Below, one piece after another: positions 16,816 to 25,867 of a DNA stretch of 64,000 nt (position 1 is the first letter of the stretch; every line of letters starts with the position of its first letter). Below the pieces are notes generated by a model, which ran no database searches, was not told the origin of the DNA, and saw nothing but the letters and a program-made list of their open reading frames with translations. Source of the DNA: an uncultured Coriobacteriaceae bacterium (lineage in GTDB: Bacteria > Actinomycetota > Coriobacteriia > Coriobacteriales > Eggerthellaceae); assembly GCA_949294735.1 (NCBI GenBank), contig CASFII010000001.1, positions 1-64,000 of the forward strand, read 5' to 3'. The translations under genes were made by a program, and so were the position numbers.

Positions 16816-18327
16816 TTAGGCACCGCCGCCACTTCGATGACTTCTTCTACGTACACGATGCGTGCTTGTGTCATTTTGCTGAGGAGCGCGAGCAGCACTC
16901 TGCTTCGCCTGAGACCCATGCGTAGCAGGGGTCGTCTGCGTACGACGTGTTGGCTTCTTTTCGCTCGGACGACCTGCGCGCAAACCCGAAGAATTTCGTC
17001 CAGGACGGAATGATTTTTGAGCTTGCTGTTCGCCTTGTTGACCTACGCCGTTCCGCTGCTGATTAATTCTGCTTTGTCCCTGCGTACGCGAAGCCTGCCT
17101 TTTGGAAGCTACCTGGTTCTTTTGACTCGATGAGTCCTTTTGCGCAGAGGAAGCCGTATTGACACGCTGCGTCTTGAAGCGCCGCTTTTTCGGTTGCGCG
17201 TTCCGTTGCTTTGAGTTGTCTGTAGAAGGTGCTTCGTTGGCCAGTTTTGCAGTAGGTGCGGTCCCTTCGTTTTTTGAAGAAGCGCCTAAAATTCCGAGCT
17301 TGGTGGAACGACGACGTTTGCGTGGTGCATCGTGTACCGCAGGCTCTTCTGCCTGTGTTCCACGGGAAGCGGTATGACGAACCGTTCCCGCCTCTGCCAG
17401 CTTGTCAGTTTCGGTAAGCTGGGAGGTGGCAAAACTCATACTGCTCATGAGGTTCAGACCATCTTGCTGGGAAGCAGCCTCCCAGGCTTCTGCACACACC
17501 TCACAAGGACGACAGCCTTCGGCGGTGGGCTCAAAATCAGCCAGAGGAACCTTTACTACTTTGCCCTCTTCGTTCTTGAGCGAAACAACTTCACGAGGAA
17601 CATCAAGGTCGCTTACCTTAACTTCCCCTTCGGGAGTCTGAATAGTTGCGCCCACCTTCGGTGCTCTGCTCTTGAAGTCTTTATACGCTTCATATTCGTA
17701 GCGGAGGCAGCACATCAAACGGCCGCACACACCTGAAATCTTTTGCGGGTTCAAAGACAAATCTTGTTCTTTTGCCATACGAATGGAAACAGGAGAAAAC
17801 TCCCCGCCCAAACGTTTGCAGCACAGTTCTTGACCACAATGGCCAATGCCGCCCACCATACGAGCTTCATCGCGCACACCAATTTGGCGCATATCTACGC
17901 GAATTTGAAAATGTGCTGCCAACTTGCGCACAAGCTCACGGAAGTCAACACGGTCTTCGGCTTCAAAGTAAAAGACCGCTTTGTCGCCATCAAGCAAATA
18001 TTCCACAGAAACCGGACGCATGTCGGGATTCAATTCAGCTGCCATTTCCTTAAACACAGGCAACGCTTCAGCGCTTTTGCGCTTCATTTCAGCAGCAGCT
18101 TCACGGTCTGCGTCTTCAGCTTTACGAAGCACTGGCTTCAAAGGGCTTTTAAGTTCGCTGATTTTTTCTTCGCCAACTTCGAAAACGTCCCCTGTGATTT
18201 CACCAAATTCTGTACCGCGTGCGGTAGTAACCACCACTTCTTCGCCAGCAAATAATTCAAAATCGCCAGCATCAAACCACAGGCTTTTCGAACCGTAAAA
18301 TAACTTTATCGGAGCTACTCGAGCCAT
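16816..18327 (-). CDS. PSP1/YaaT-family protein with long basic low-complexity tail
   Basis: The first 250 residues are a PSP1 domain: FYGSKSLWFDAG, VVVTTARGTEFGEITG, YFEAEDRVDFRELVR, and the Cys-rich GHCGQELCCKRL and GVCGRLMCCLRYEY. In Bacillus YaaT acts with YlbF and YmcA on mRNA processing. Unlike the usual roughly 275-aa YaaT, this 503-aa protein continues with about 230 residues rich in Arg, Gln, Ser, Thr and Lys and low in hydrophobics, so it is probably disordered and could bind nucleic acid. It lies 12 bp after holB, the usual neighbour. GAGG precedes the ATG. Confidence 0.88.
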   Translation of the reverse strand: MARVAPIKLFYGSKSLWFDAGDFELFAGEEVVVTTARGTEFGEITGDVFEVGEEKISELKSPLKPVLRKAEDADREAAAEMKRKSAEALPVFKEMAAELNPDMRPVSVEYLLDGDKAVFYFEAEDRVDFRELVRKLAAHFQIRVDMRQIGVRDEARMVGGIGHCGQELCCKRLGGEFSPVSIRMAKEQDLSLNPQKISGVCGRLMCCLRYEYEAYKDFKSRAPKVGATIQTPEGEVKVSDLDVPREVVSLKNEEGKVVKVPLADFEPTAEGCRPCEVCAEAWEAASQQDGLNLMSSMSFATSQLTETDKLAEAGTVRHTASRGTQAEEPAVHDAPRKRRRSTKLGILGASSKNEGTAPTAKLANEAPSTDNSKQRNAQPKKRRFKTQRVNTASSAQKDSSSQKNQVASKRQASRTQGQSRINQQRNGVGQQGEQQAQKSFRPGRNSSGLRAGRPSEKKPTRRTQTTPATHGSQAKQSAARAPQQNDTSTHRVRRRSHRSGGGA

Positions 18328-18339
18328 ACAAACCTCACT

Positions 18340-19515
18340 TTATCTCAACACTGTACGCGCTGCTTTTGTAGTACGAAGTTCGCTTCCCTGCTCAAACAGT
18401 GCAGTTTTCACTTCAAACAACAGTGCGTCAATGCATGTTTCTGGCGACACATTATACGAAATAGCCACATCTGCGTGAGTGGTAGCAGCTAACGCCTTCG
18501 CAACTCGCGCTTCGTCAGTGTGTGCAGCCACATTTTCCAACGTATTACGTACATCTACATTGATAACCAGTTCAGGCGTTCCCGCGCATAACGCAAGGAC
18601 ATCTCGCAACCATGAACGAACAATAGTTACCAGTTCGTGCAGAGCTTCCAGGCTTTTCGCCGTAAGCTGGCGCTTATTACGAGCTTCCAGCTGCCGAATG
18701 GCAGACTTTGCCAGGAAGTCAGCATTTTCCGCCAATTCCTCTTCCTGGGCAGCGCGCACCAGATCAAGCGGCGCTTTAGAAGCAGTAACTAGCTTTGCAG
18801 CAGCTTCTAAAATGTCCCAGTCATCAGCATGCTCTAAAGAAGCTAAAACTTCCAAAATCTCAGCACGAAAGCTCATGTGTTCGTGCGATTTAAGAAAGTC
18901 TACCCCGCGAGTCAACGACCCTCCGCAGGCTTCAATGGCAATACGCGCCTGTTCAAGGGTGGCACCCGTATTCTGACTCAGAATACCTGCAGCTTCGGTG
19001 GCAGGAATATGACGAAACGGCACAACTTGACAACGCGAAACAATGGTGGGAAGTACGCTTTCTGCTGTACGCCCCAAAAGGATAAAGAGCACATCTGCAG
19101 GGGGCTCTTCCAACACCTTCAGAAACGCGTTTGCCGCTGCAACACCAAGCAAATCAACGCGGTCGAGAATATATACCTTATGCTTCGCCTGAATAGGAGC
19201 AAGCGACACATCTGAAACAATCTCTCTTATTTGTTCGACGAGATACCCACCAACGCCCTCAGGCGCGTAGTAACGTACATCAGGATGTTTTTTGCGCGCT
19301 ATTCGCTGGCAAGTTTCGCATTCGCCGCAGCCGACCGCGCTTGTTTCGCAAAGCGTTGCCTGAGCAAGCGCATAGGCTGCAAGTGTCTTATTGGAGCCTG
19401 CGGGGCCTGTGAACAGATAGGCATGCGTTAACCTACCCGAGCGAACGGTAGAACGCAAAAACTCACGGACCTGCGGTTGTCCTAAAATGTTTTCAAATAC
19501 ATCAGCCATAGGCAT
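18340..19515 (-). CDS. holB: DNA polymerase III subunit delta' (clamp loader)
   Basis: Clamp-loader subunit that opens the beta clamp together with delta and tau/gamma. The 391-aa AAA+ protein has a P-loop-like TGPAGSNKTLAA near residue 36, four cysteines of the zinc module (CETSAVGCGECETC), the sensor region ILDRVDLLGVAAANAFLKVLEEPP and Arg-containing LLGRTAESVLPTIVSRCQ. The ATG overlaps the tmk stop codon as TAATG; a second ATG two codons later is possible. It sits in the common tmk-holB-yaaT order. Confidence 0.93.
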   Translation of the reverse strand: MPMADVFENILGQPQVREFLRSTVRSGRLTHAYLFTGPAGSNKTLAAYALAQATLCETSAVGCGECETCQRIARKKHPDVRYYAPEGVGGYLVEQIREIVSDVSLAPIQAKHKVYILDRVDLLGVAAANAFLKVLEEPPADVLFILLGRTAESVLPTIVSRCQVVPFRHIPATEAAGILSQNTGATLEQARIAIEACGGSLTRGVDFLKSHEHMSFRAEILEVLASLEHADDWDILEAAAKLVTASKAPLDLVRAAQEEELAENADFLAKSAIRQLEARNKRQLTAKSLEALHELVTIVRSWLRDVLALCAGTPELVINVDVRNTLENVAAHTDEARVAKALAATTHADVAISYNVSPETCIDALLFEVKTALFEQGSELRTTKAARTVLR

Positions 19516-20222
19516 TACTTTTTCGGTTCATCAAGTCTCGCAAAGAAGCTACTATCGCATTCGCGCATCCAGGGGAACAAATCGCCCAATTCTCTAAAAA
19601 TAGCTTGCGAAGTTTCAGATTTCCTTGCAGCGGATTCAATAACGCGAACACGCTGAGGATCAGCTGCAGCAATACGGAGAAAGCCTTCGTTTACCCTGCT
19701 ATGGAAGGCTTCGCCAGCCTGTTCTAAGCGATCAGCTTCAGCGTGATGTGTTGCACGGTTGAGTCCTGCAAGCGTATCACCAACTACCATAAGCAGCGTT
19801 CTATCGGGCACAATACCTTGCACGGCAAAAGCATTCGCGCGGTCAATGAATTCGCGTGGAAGACCTCTGCCAAAGGCCTGATAGGCAACGGTTGAATCAT
19901 AGAACCTATCACACAGAACAACTGCCCCGCGCATTAACGCCGGCGCAATAACTTCAGCAACAATTTGAGCTCGCGCAGCTTCATAGATGAAAAGTTCCGC
20001 TTCAGGAACCATTTCGGCATGCGCTGGATCTAACACCAGCTGACGCAGCGCTTCACCAATGACGGTGCCACCAGGCTCACGGACGCAAAGAACTTCAAGG
20101 CCACGCGCTTCAAGCGTTTCCGCTAGGAAACGAATATGCGTTGATTTACCAGCGCCGTCACCACCCTCAAACGTGATAAACACGCCACGGTTTTCCGCAA
20201 GATTCAAGCATTCTGCCGTCAT
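19515..20222 (-). CDS. tmk: Thymidylate kinase
   Basis: Phosphorylates dTMP to dTDP. The 235-aa protein shows P-loop EGGDGAGKST near residue 20, REPGGTVIGEALR and the DRFYDSTVAYQAFGRGL substrate motif. The start is set at the ATG at 20222, which has AAAAGG 7 nt upstream. An ATG 7 codons earlier overlaps the fumarase stop (TAATG) but lacks a ribosome site. C-terminal residues after about 215 extend slightly beyond typical Tmk. Co-transcribed with holB and yaaT. Confidence 0.94.
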   Translation of the reverse strand: MTAECLNLAENRGVFITFEGGDGAGKSTHIRFLAETLEARGLEVLCVREPGGTVIGEALRQLVLDPAHAEMVPEAELFIYEAARAQIVAEVIAPALMRGAVVLCDRFYDSTVAYQAFGRGLPREFIDRANAFAVQGIVPDRTLLMVVGDTLAGLNRATHHAEADRLEQAGEAFHSRVNEGFLRIAAADPQRVRVIESAARKSETSQAIFRELGDLFPWMRECDSSFFARLDEPKK

Positions 20223-20242
20223 ACAAAACCTTTTCAAACGCA

Positions 20243-21709
20243 TTATGCGTCGTAGATATCGTTACCTAAAACATCCACGCCAACAAAAACGGGGAAATCT
20301 TTCACTTCAATTTTGCGAAGTGCCTCAGTTCCTAAATCATCATAGCTTATGGTCTGGGAACTTTCCACGCGCTTCGCAAGAAACGCAGCAGCGCCACCCA
20401 CTGAAGCAAAGTAGACACAACCGCAGTCCTTGCACGCTTGCTTAACGGCCTCTGAGCGTCTTCCCTTACCAACCGTTGCCACGATGCCTGCTCGATATAA
20501 CTCAGGAGCCGCGAAGTCCATTCGGGATGCTGTAGTAGGACCAACTGCCCCAAAAGGACGACCTGCAGCCTCAGGAGTAGGCCCTGCATAAAAAATGGTT
20601 TGTCCCGCTAACTGGTACGGAAGTGAACCTTGTTCGTGTAGCTCTTCTAACAGTCGAATATGACCAGCATCACGCAAGGTGTACATACTACCCGTTAAGG
20701 TGCAAATGTCTCCCGCGCGAAGCTTAGAAAGTTCTTCTTTCTGCAACGGTAACGTTAAACGAATAGGTTCTTTTGTTTGTGCCGCTGCTGCAGCGTCCTC
20801 AACTAAGGCCTCCGCAGTATGCAATGAAGCTGAGTGCTGAGAGCCTGTGTTGTTTTCATCCAGCAAATTGACCGTGGTACGGCGCATAGCAGAACAACCC
20901 ATGTTAATTGCCAAAGGAAGCGCAGCAATATGGCACGGCGCCGTTTCAACATGCACAGCAAGTGCCGTGTGAGCACCACCCACGCCACCAGCACCTAAAC
21001 CTGTAGCATTTACGGCAGCAAGCAACTCGGCTTCGAAAGCAGCAGTAGCTTCGTCCTTCGCCGCAGACCCCACAGGGCGCAACAGCGCATGTTTTGCTAA
21101 ACCTGCAACCTTATCGAACGTAGCTCCTATGCCTACTCCAACCACCAGCGGCGGACAAGCGTTTGGCGCCTTTTCGCGAACACATTTAACCACTTCGTCG
21201 ACAATTCCCTGCCTGCCAGCACCAGGAACAAGCATAACCACCCTACTGGCGTTGTCTGACCCGCCGCCTTTCAGCATGATATGCAGATTTGCCACCCCTG
21301 GTTTGTCGGTAACCTGTACGTCGCAAAACGCAGGCGTGTTGTTACCCGTATTACTACGATTAAGAAGTGCGTCGTGGACGAGCGACTTGCGAAGAGCAGC
21401 CTTGTTGTAGGCCTCAGCTACCGCTTCATCAACCAGCGAAAACACATCGCCTTGGATACCTACATTGCTTCCAATTTCTAAGCTTACCCACACCGTACCA
21501 GTGTCTTGGCAGATGGGAACCTGGTCCGTTTGCGCAATAGAAGCATTTTCGCAAAGCTCATGTAAAACTTCGCAAGCTAACGGATGCGTTTCGTTTTGCT
21601 GAGCTGCCTGCAAGGCATGAGAAATATCGGCAGGCAGTACACAGGCAAGCTTCGGGATTGCCTCCCGAACTGCACGCGCCACCTGCTCTTTTGTAATGAT
21701 TGTATCCAT
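20243..21709 (-). CDS. Fumarate hydratase class I (fused alpha and beta domains)
   Basis: Oxygen-sensitive [4Fe-4S] hydratase interconverting fumarate and malate; a tartrate dehydratase cannot be excluded. The 488-aa protein carries the TtdA-like half (CQDTGTVWVSLEIG near residue 60, SNTGNNTPAF, KGGGSDNASR, LGAGGVGGAHTALAVHVE, INMGCSAMR) and the TtdB-like half from about 315 (LRAGDICTLTGSMY, YAGPTPEAAGRPFGAVGPTTASRMD). Three conserved cysteines for the cluster are present. The ATG at 21709 has no Shine-Dalgarno but a perfect TATAAT 6 nt upstream, so it is probably leaderless; an in-frame TTG at 21763 is an alternative. It precedes tmk. Confidence 0.9.
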   Translation of the reverse strand: MDTIITKEQVARAVREAIPKLACVLPADISHALQAAQQNETHPLACEVLHELCENASIAQTDQVPICQDTGTVWVSLEIGSNVGIQGDVFSLVDEAVAEAYNKAALRKSLVHDALLNRSNTGNNTPAFCDVQVTDKPGVANLHIMLKGGGSDNASRVVMLVPGAGRQGIVDEVVKCVREKAPNACPPLVVGVGIGATFDKVAGLAKHALLRPVGSAAKDEATAAFEAELLAAVNATGLGAGGVGGAHTALAVHVETAPCHIAALPLAINMGCSAMRRTTVNLLDENNTGSQHSASLHTAEALVEDAAAAAQTKEPIRLTLPLQKEELSKLRAGDICTLTGSMYTLRDAGHIRLLEELHEQGSLPYQLAGQTIFYAGPTPEAAGRPFGAVGPTTASRMDFAAPELYRAGIVATVGKGRRSEAVKQACKDCGCVYFASVGGAAAFLAKRVESSQTISYDDLGTEALRKIEVKDFPVFVGVDVLGNDIYDA

Positions 21710-21715
21710 GTGTTC

Positions 21716-21721
21716 ATTATA
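21716..21721 (-). promoter_or_regulatory. -10 box TATAAT, 6 nt before the fumarase ATG (leaderless start)
   Basis: Perfect TATAAT on the minus strand, then 6 nt, then ATG. The transcript would start at the initiation codon. No good -35 is seen. Confidence 0.6.
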
Positions 21722-21781
21722 CCGCAGAAATGACTCCCCTGGACTTCCTTCAACTGGTACCAAGGGTGAAGGCCTCAGAAA

Positions 21782-22447
21782 CTATTGCTTGGCGGCGGCT
21801 TGCAAAACCGCACCTGGTTGGAGTCCCAAAGAGCGCGCTGTTTGTAAAAGTACTTCAGGAGTCAAATGAGTCCCTTCAGGAGATTTTGCCGCCAGGCAGG
21901 AAAAATTCGCTTTATTAGCAGTCAATACGTTCAGCTTGCGTGACGCGTCGCGGATTATATCTTTGGTTAAAGACCCACGACGTAAGGGAGATAGCACTTC
22001 TAATTCCCGCAACGCTACAAAACCAGGACGGCGCTCTGGTTTGTCAGTAGCATTCGTACCGTCAGTCAGTATTTCAAACCCATCCGCACGTGCCTTTTCT
22101 TTAACCAAGCCCAGCAAAAAGCGTTTGCACCAATAACAACGATTAGGTGTATTGGCGCCTACGTTCGGGGCTTGCAATATGTCTGCTTCCAGTATTTCGA
22201 AAGGAATATCCAGCTGACGAATAACCTGAAACGCATCTTCAAGCTCAAACGCAGGCTGAAAGGCAGTGTTTACCATATACGCCTTAACCGTACAGCCTGC
22301 TTCTTTGGCAGCTGCCAGCAGATACGAAGAATCGCAACCACCCGAAAATGCCACCGCAAACTTGGGGACACGCGTGAAAAAGGCAGCTAAGGACTCAGCG
22401 CCTAAGCGTTGTCCTTCTCCCACCGTATCTTCTGTCAGAAGCTGCAT
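21782..22447 (-). CDS. PP-loop ATP-dependent protein, LarE-like
   Basis: LarE proteins adenylate and sulfurate the pyridinium dicarboxylate precursor of the nickel-pincer cofactor of lactate racemase. The 221-aa protein has the PP-loop SGGCDSS at residues 35-41, CYWCKR near 110, DGTNATDKPERRPG near 128, SPLRRGSLTKDIIR and the conserved Cys of NFSCLAAK near 180, which is the region of the sulfur-donating or cluster-binding Cys. No larA, larB or larC is in the window, so a role in another sulfur transfer is possible. AGGGG precedes the ATG. A GGGGACGTG repeat lies between it and ychF. Confidence 0.82.
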   Translation of the reverse strand: MQLLTEDTVGEGQRLGAESLAAFFTRVPKFAVAFSGGCDSSYLLAAAKEAGCTVKAYMVNTAFQPAFELEDAFQVIRQLDIPFEILEADILQAPNVGANTPNRCYWCKRFLLGLVKEKARADGFEILTDGTNATDKPERRPGFVALRELEVLSPLRRGSLTKDIIRDASRKLNVLTANKANFSCLAAKSPEGTHLTPEVLLQTARSLGLQPGAVLQAAAKQ

Positions 22448-22488
22448 GCGTTTCCCCTATTTCATCCCTGTAACCAAAAACCCAAAGG

Positions 22489-22536
22489 AACCCAAAGGGG
22501 ACGTGTTTTTTGAACCCAAAGGGGACGTGTTTTTTG
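22489..22536. repeat. Two perfect tandem 24-bp copies with a GGGGACGTG core
   Basis: Each unit begins AACCCAAAGGGGACGTG and ends TTTTTTG (22489-22512 and 22513-22536). The same core occurs at 46917-46925 (as AGGGACGTG), inverted near 47132-47139, and at 61865-61873, always between genes. The units lie between ychF and the LarE-like gene. An imperfect extra AACCCAAAGG precedes them. Confidence 0.85.
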
Positions 22537-22558
22537 GGTTTATATAATTTAAGAAGTG

Positions 22559-23623
22559 CTACACGTTGAACTTAAAGTGCATAACGTCGCCGTCTTGCAC
22601 GACGTATTCTTTGCCCTCTTGGCGAAGCTTACCCGCGGCGCGACACCCAGCTTCACCGCCCAGTTCAACATAGTCTTCAAAAGAAGCAGTTTCGGCCTTA
22701 ATGAAGCCGCGTTCGAAGTCAGAGTGAATAACGCCAGCAGCCTGCGGCGCCTTTGCTCCAATGGGAATAGTCCAAGCGCGAGTTTCAGTTTCGCCGCTGG
22801 TGAAATAACTCTGCAGACCCAGCAAACGATACGCTTCACGAACCAAGCGAGCCAAACCGCTTTCCGAAAGCCCCATTGCTTCCAGATATTCCATCGCTTC
22901 TTCAGGATTTAGTTCAGCAAGGTCTGCTTCCACCTTCGCAGAAATCGGCACTGGCGCACAGCCGTCAATTTCAGGAAGTTCGGCATCCAACTGATCTTCG
23001 TCCACGTTTGCGATATAGAGCATGGGCTTCATAGTCAACAGGTGCAAATCATAGAGAGCTGCCTGTTCGTCTTCAGAAAGCTCCAACGTACGTGCGCGAT
23101 GTCCTTCGTTTAAGCCTTCCAGAACTTTCTTAGCGGTTTCCAGCTTCAACACACCCGCTTTGTCACGCTTGGCTTCCTTTTCCAGACGCGGAAGCGCTTT
23201 ATCAAGCGTTGCCATATCTGCCAGAATAAGTTCGGTCTTGATGGTTTCCACGTCTGATTGCGGGTCTACCTTACCAGCAACATGCACCACGTCAGGATCG
23301 CCGAAGAAACGCACCACTTCACAAATGGCATCGGTTTCGCGAATGTTTGCCAAAAATTGGTTTCCCAAGCCTTCGCCCTGGGAAGCGCCTGCAACCAAGC
23401 CTGCAATATCAACAAATTCTACCGTCGCAGGAACAATACGTGCGGGGTTGTCAATTTTAGCCAGCGCATCTAAGCGTGCATCGGGGACAGGAACTACCCC
23501 AACATTCGGTTCGATGGTGGCAAATGGATAATTCGCAGCCAATCCACCTTTATTCGTGAGTGCCGTAAAAAGCGTTGACTTTCCTACGTTCGGCAAACCA
23601 ACAATACCAATTGAAAGCGACAT
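22559..23623 (-). CDS. ychF: Ribosome-binding ATPase YchF (Obg-like)
   Basis: Universal P-loop protein of the Obg family that hydrolyses ATP and binds ribosomes. The 354-aa protein has IVGLPNVGKSTLF near residue 6, NYPFATIEPNVGVV, the G3-like DIAGLVAGASQGEGLGNQFL, and the C-terminal TGS-type domain (TSGETETRAWTI, IHSDFERGFIKAE, LRQEGKEYVVQDGDVMHFKFNV). The length is typical. AAGGAAAAGG precedes the ATG. Confidence 0.97.
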   Translation of the reverse strand: MSLSIGIVGLPNVGKSTLFTALTNKGGLAANYPFATIEPNVGVVPVPDARLDALAKIDNPARIVPATVEFVDIAGLVAGASQGEGLGNQFLANIRETDAICEVVRFFGDPDVVHVAGKVDPQSDVETIKTELILADMATLDKALPRLEKEAKRDKAGVLKLETAKKVLEGLNEGHRARTLELSEDEQAALYDLHLLTMKPMLYIANVDEDQLDAELPEIDGCAPVPISAKVEADLAELNPEEAMEYLEAMGLSESGLARLVREAYRLLGLQSYFTSGETETRAWTIPIGAKAPQAAGVIHSDFERGFIKAETASFEDYVELGGEAGCRAAGKLRQEGKEYVVQDGDVMHFKFNV

Positions 23624-23690
23624 ACCTTTTCCTTGCTCGTTTTAGTTCTTTTAGTTCGTTTGCAAAATAACAAACCCATAATAAACCAAT

Positions 23691-23716
23691 GCCCGCCAAA
23701 GCTCACTTCGGCGGGC
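23691..23716 (-). terminator. Probable terminator of the NSS symporter gene
   Basis: GCCCGCC at 23691-23697 and GGCGGGC at 23710-23716 form a hairpin about 40 nt after the stop. The T-rich stretch on the minus strand is weak (ATTGGTTTATT). Confidence 0.5.
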
Positions 23717-23755
23717 AAAACAAGGGACAGTTCGGCGCCCCTTGCACGCTGTGTA

Positions 23756-25132
23756 TTACATTACAAATACGCCAAACTGCTGAGCCACATAGGCCACCAG
23801 AATGACAATAACCAAAACTGGTGCCACAAACTTGATCATAACCGTCCAGGCCTTTTCCAAGCGGAACGGGCTGGAAAGCTTCACTTCGTCAATGATAGCT
23901 TTCGGCTTGATAATCCAGCCAACAAAGATGCAGGTCAGAAGTGCCGCAATAGGCATCATGACGGAGTTAGAAATAAAGTCGAAGAAGTCCAGCATGGTGG
24001 AACCTTCGCCCAAAGGTTGAATGAAAGACAGCCCGTTGTAACCAGCGTTCACAATTAAGCCCATCACAAATACAAATGTGATGGTGGCAACAAACGCCTT
24101 TTTGCGAGACCAATGAGCGCCGTCTTGCACGATGGACGTACAGGTTTCCACCAGAGAAATAGAACTGGTCAGAGCAGCAAACAACACCAACAGGAAGAAG
24201 ACAAAGCCAATAACCGTAGCCATGCCGCCCATGCCGTCAAACAAGCCTGGCAAGACTACAAACATCAAAGACGGACCGGATGAAGATGCAACTGCATCGC
24301 CAGAACCCATTGCGACGAATGCCGCAGGAACGATAGTCAGGCCAGCCAGGAATGAAACGCTCAAGTCAAAGCCGCCAATACGCGTAACGCTTTGCGTCAG
24401 GCTGGAGTGCTTATCCAGGTAAGAACCATAGGTAATCATGATGCCCATAGCAAGCGACAAGCTATAAAACATTTGCCCCAAGGCGCCAATAACCAGTTCG
24501 GGTGAAAGCTTACTCCAGTCAGGCATCAGGTAATAGGCTGCGCCTTCCATAGCGCCTGGCTGAGAAAGCGTGTAGACCGCAATACCAATTGCCATCAGGA
24601 TAAGGGCTGGCATCATAACCAGGTTTGCTTTTTCAATACCGCCTTGTACGCCGAAAGCAACCACGATAAAGGTAATGGCCATAAAGATTGCCATCCAGAT
24701 GAAGCTTTCGAAATTGCTGGTAATAAAAGACGTAAAGTAGTTATCCCCTGCTAGCGCATGAGCACCTTCTGCCAGATAGGCGAAGGCATACTTGGTCACC
24801 CAGCCACCAATGATGCAGTAGTACGGCGTAATGATAAAGGGAATCGCACTGGTCAACACACCAATGAAGGCGTACTTTTTGCCATAACTCTTAAAGGCAC
24901 CAATGGCAGAAAGGCCTGTTCTGCGACCAAAGGCGGTTTCCAGAAGCAGCAGCGAAACGCCGAATGTGAATACCAAAATAACGTAGGTAATTAAGAAGGT
25001 GCCGCCACCGTACTTAGCAGCCAGATACGGGAAACGCCACATGTTTCCCAAACCTACAGCAGAAGCTGCTGCAGCCAAAATGAAGGTCCACTTGCTTGAC
25101 CAAGCGGAACGTTCTTGAGTTGATGAGCTCAT
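23756..25132 (-). CDS. Sodium:neurotransmitter symporter (NSS/LeuT family)
   Basis: Na+-coupled importer of an amino acid or related amine. The 458-aa protein has 11-12 hydrophobic segments and the LeuT-fold TM1 signature GLGNMWRFPYLAAKYGGGTF (residues 22-41), whose unwound part holds Na+ and substrate. TM6/TM8 counterparts lie around SLAMGIMITYGSYL and FAALTSSISLVE. The substrate cannot be assigned. GGAGGTTGG precedes the ATG. It stands alone between ychF and a lysine-rich protein. Upstream, GGCGTCCAAA is repeated directly at 25171 and 25200. Confidence 0.92.
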   Translation of the reverse strand: MSSSTQERSAWSSKWTFILAAAASAVGLGNMWRFPYLAAKYGGGTFLITYVILVFTFGVSLLLLETAFGRRTGLSAIGAFKSYGKKYAFIGVLTSAIPFIITPYYCIIGGWVTKYAFAYLAEGAHALAGDNYFTSFITSNFESFIWMAIFMAITFIVVAFGVQGGIEKANLVMMPALILMAIGIAVYTLSQPGAMEGAAYYLMPDWSKLSPELVIGALGQMFYSLSLAMGIMITYGSYLDKHSSLTQSVTRIGGFDLSVSFLAGLTIVPAAFVAMGSGDAVASSSGPSLMFVVLPGLFDGMGGMATVIGFVFFLLVLFAALTSSISLVETCTSIVQDGAHWSRKKAFVATITFVFVMGLIVNAGYNGLSFIQPLGEGSTMLDFFDFISNSVMMPIAALLTCIFVGWIIKPKAIIDEVKLSSPFRLEKAWTVMIKFVAPVLVIVILVAYVAQQFGVFVM

Positions 25133-25299
25133 TCCAACCTCCGAGTTATTTCCCCTCGAGCTTACTCAAAGGCGTCCAAACGCAAAACGACAGACAAACG
25201 GCGTCCAAAAGCTCAATCGGGCTGTCATTTTGTGCTTGTACGCCCCGAAAAAACATAGCTCCACATTGTAGCGATTATCTGCGTAATTCGCACGAAGAA

Positions 25300-25860
25300 T
25301 TAGGCAAATTTGGAAGCATCTAGGGCAATTAGATGACCGTCAGCGTCTTCGTATAAGCAAAATTCGCCATCTTTGCTGGTATAAAGGTTGCGAAAACGCC
25401 CAAAGGTATCAGAACTTTCGGAGTTTTCTGCAGAATCAGGAAGCGCCTTTTTCACAAAGCCTTTGCGCGCTTCTTCTATCTTTGCGGCACTTTTTTTGAT
25501 AGCTTCTTTGCGTTCGCTTTTGCGCGCTTTCTTTTTGTCCTTCTTGTCTTTCTTGGCCTTTTTGGTTTGTTTTTCTTGTTTGGCCTGCTTGTTTTGATTG
25601 TCTTGCGCGCTTTGTTTTTCTTGCTTATCTTTCTTCTTCTGCTTCTGTTCAGGCTGAAGCTGTTTTTCTTCCGCAACAAAAGGCTCTTCCAGGAAAGTGT
25701 CTTCGTCTACGCCCACTACTTCCCCAAAACCACCATAGTAGTCGCGTTCTGCAGGCGCACGCGGGCTGAAAGTATCCGCGCTACCAGGGACTACGGTAGC
25801 ATCCCCTTCGTGCGGAAACGTAAAGTAGTCGAATTGTTCTTTGTTCTTTGACTTTTTCAT
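25300..25860 (-). CDS. Lysine-rich protein of unknown function
   Basis: A 186-aa protein I do not recognise. An N-terminal part (MKKSKNKEQFDYFTF, then an acidic region) is followed by about 80 residues of Lys/Gln/Glu low complexity (KKKDKQEKQ, KKDKKDKKKARK), probably a charged helix or disordered. It ends with a compact domain of about 40 residues (FGRFRNLYTSKDGEF, YEDADGHLIALDASKFA). The frame is open 46 codons further upstream, but that part would run through a terminator hairpin and is rejected. ATG 25860 has TATACT 7 nt upstream and no Shine-Dalgarno, suggesting a leaderless mRNA. Confidence 0.65.
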   Translation of the reverse strand: MKKSKNKEQFDYFTFPHEGDATVVPGSADTFSPRAPAERDYYGGFGEVVGVDEDTFLEEPFVAEEKQLQPEQKQKKKDKQEKQSAQDNQNKQAKQEKQTKKAKKDKKDKKKARKSERKEAIKKSAAKIEEARKGFVKKALPDSAENSESSDTFGRFRNLYTSKDGEFCLYEDADGHLIALDASKFA

Positions 25861-25867
25861 GCAGTGC

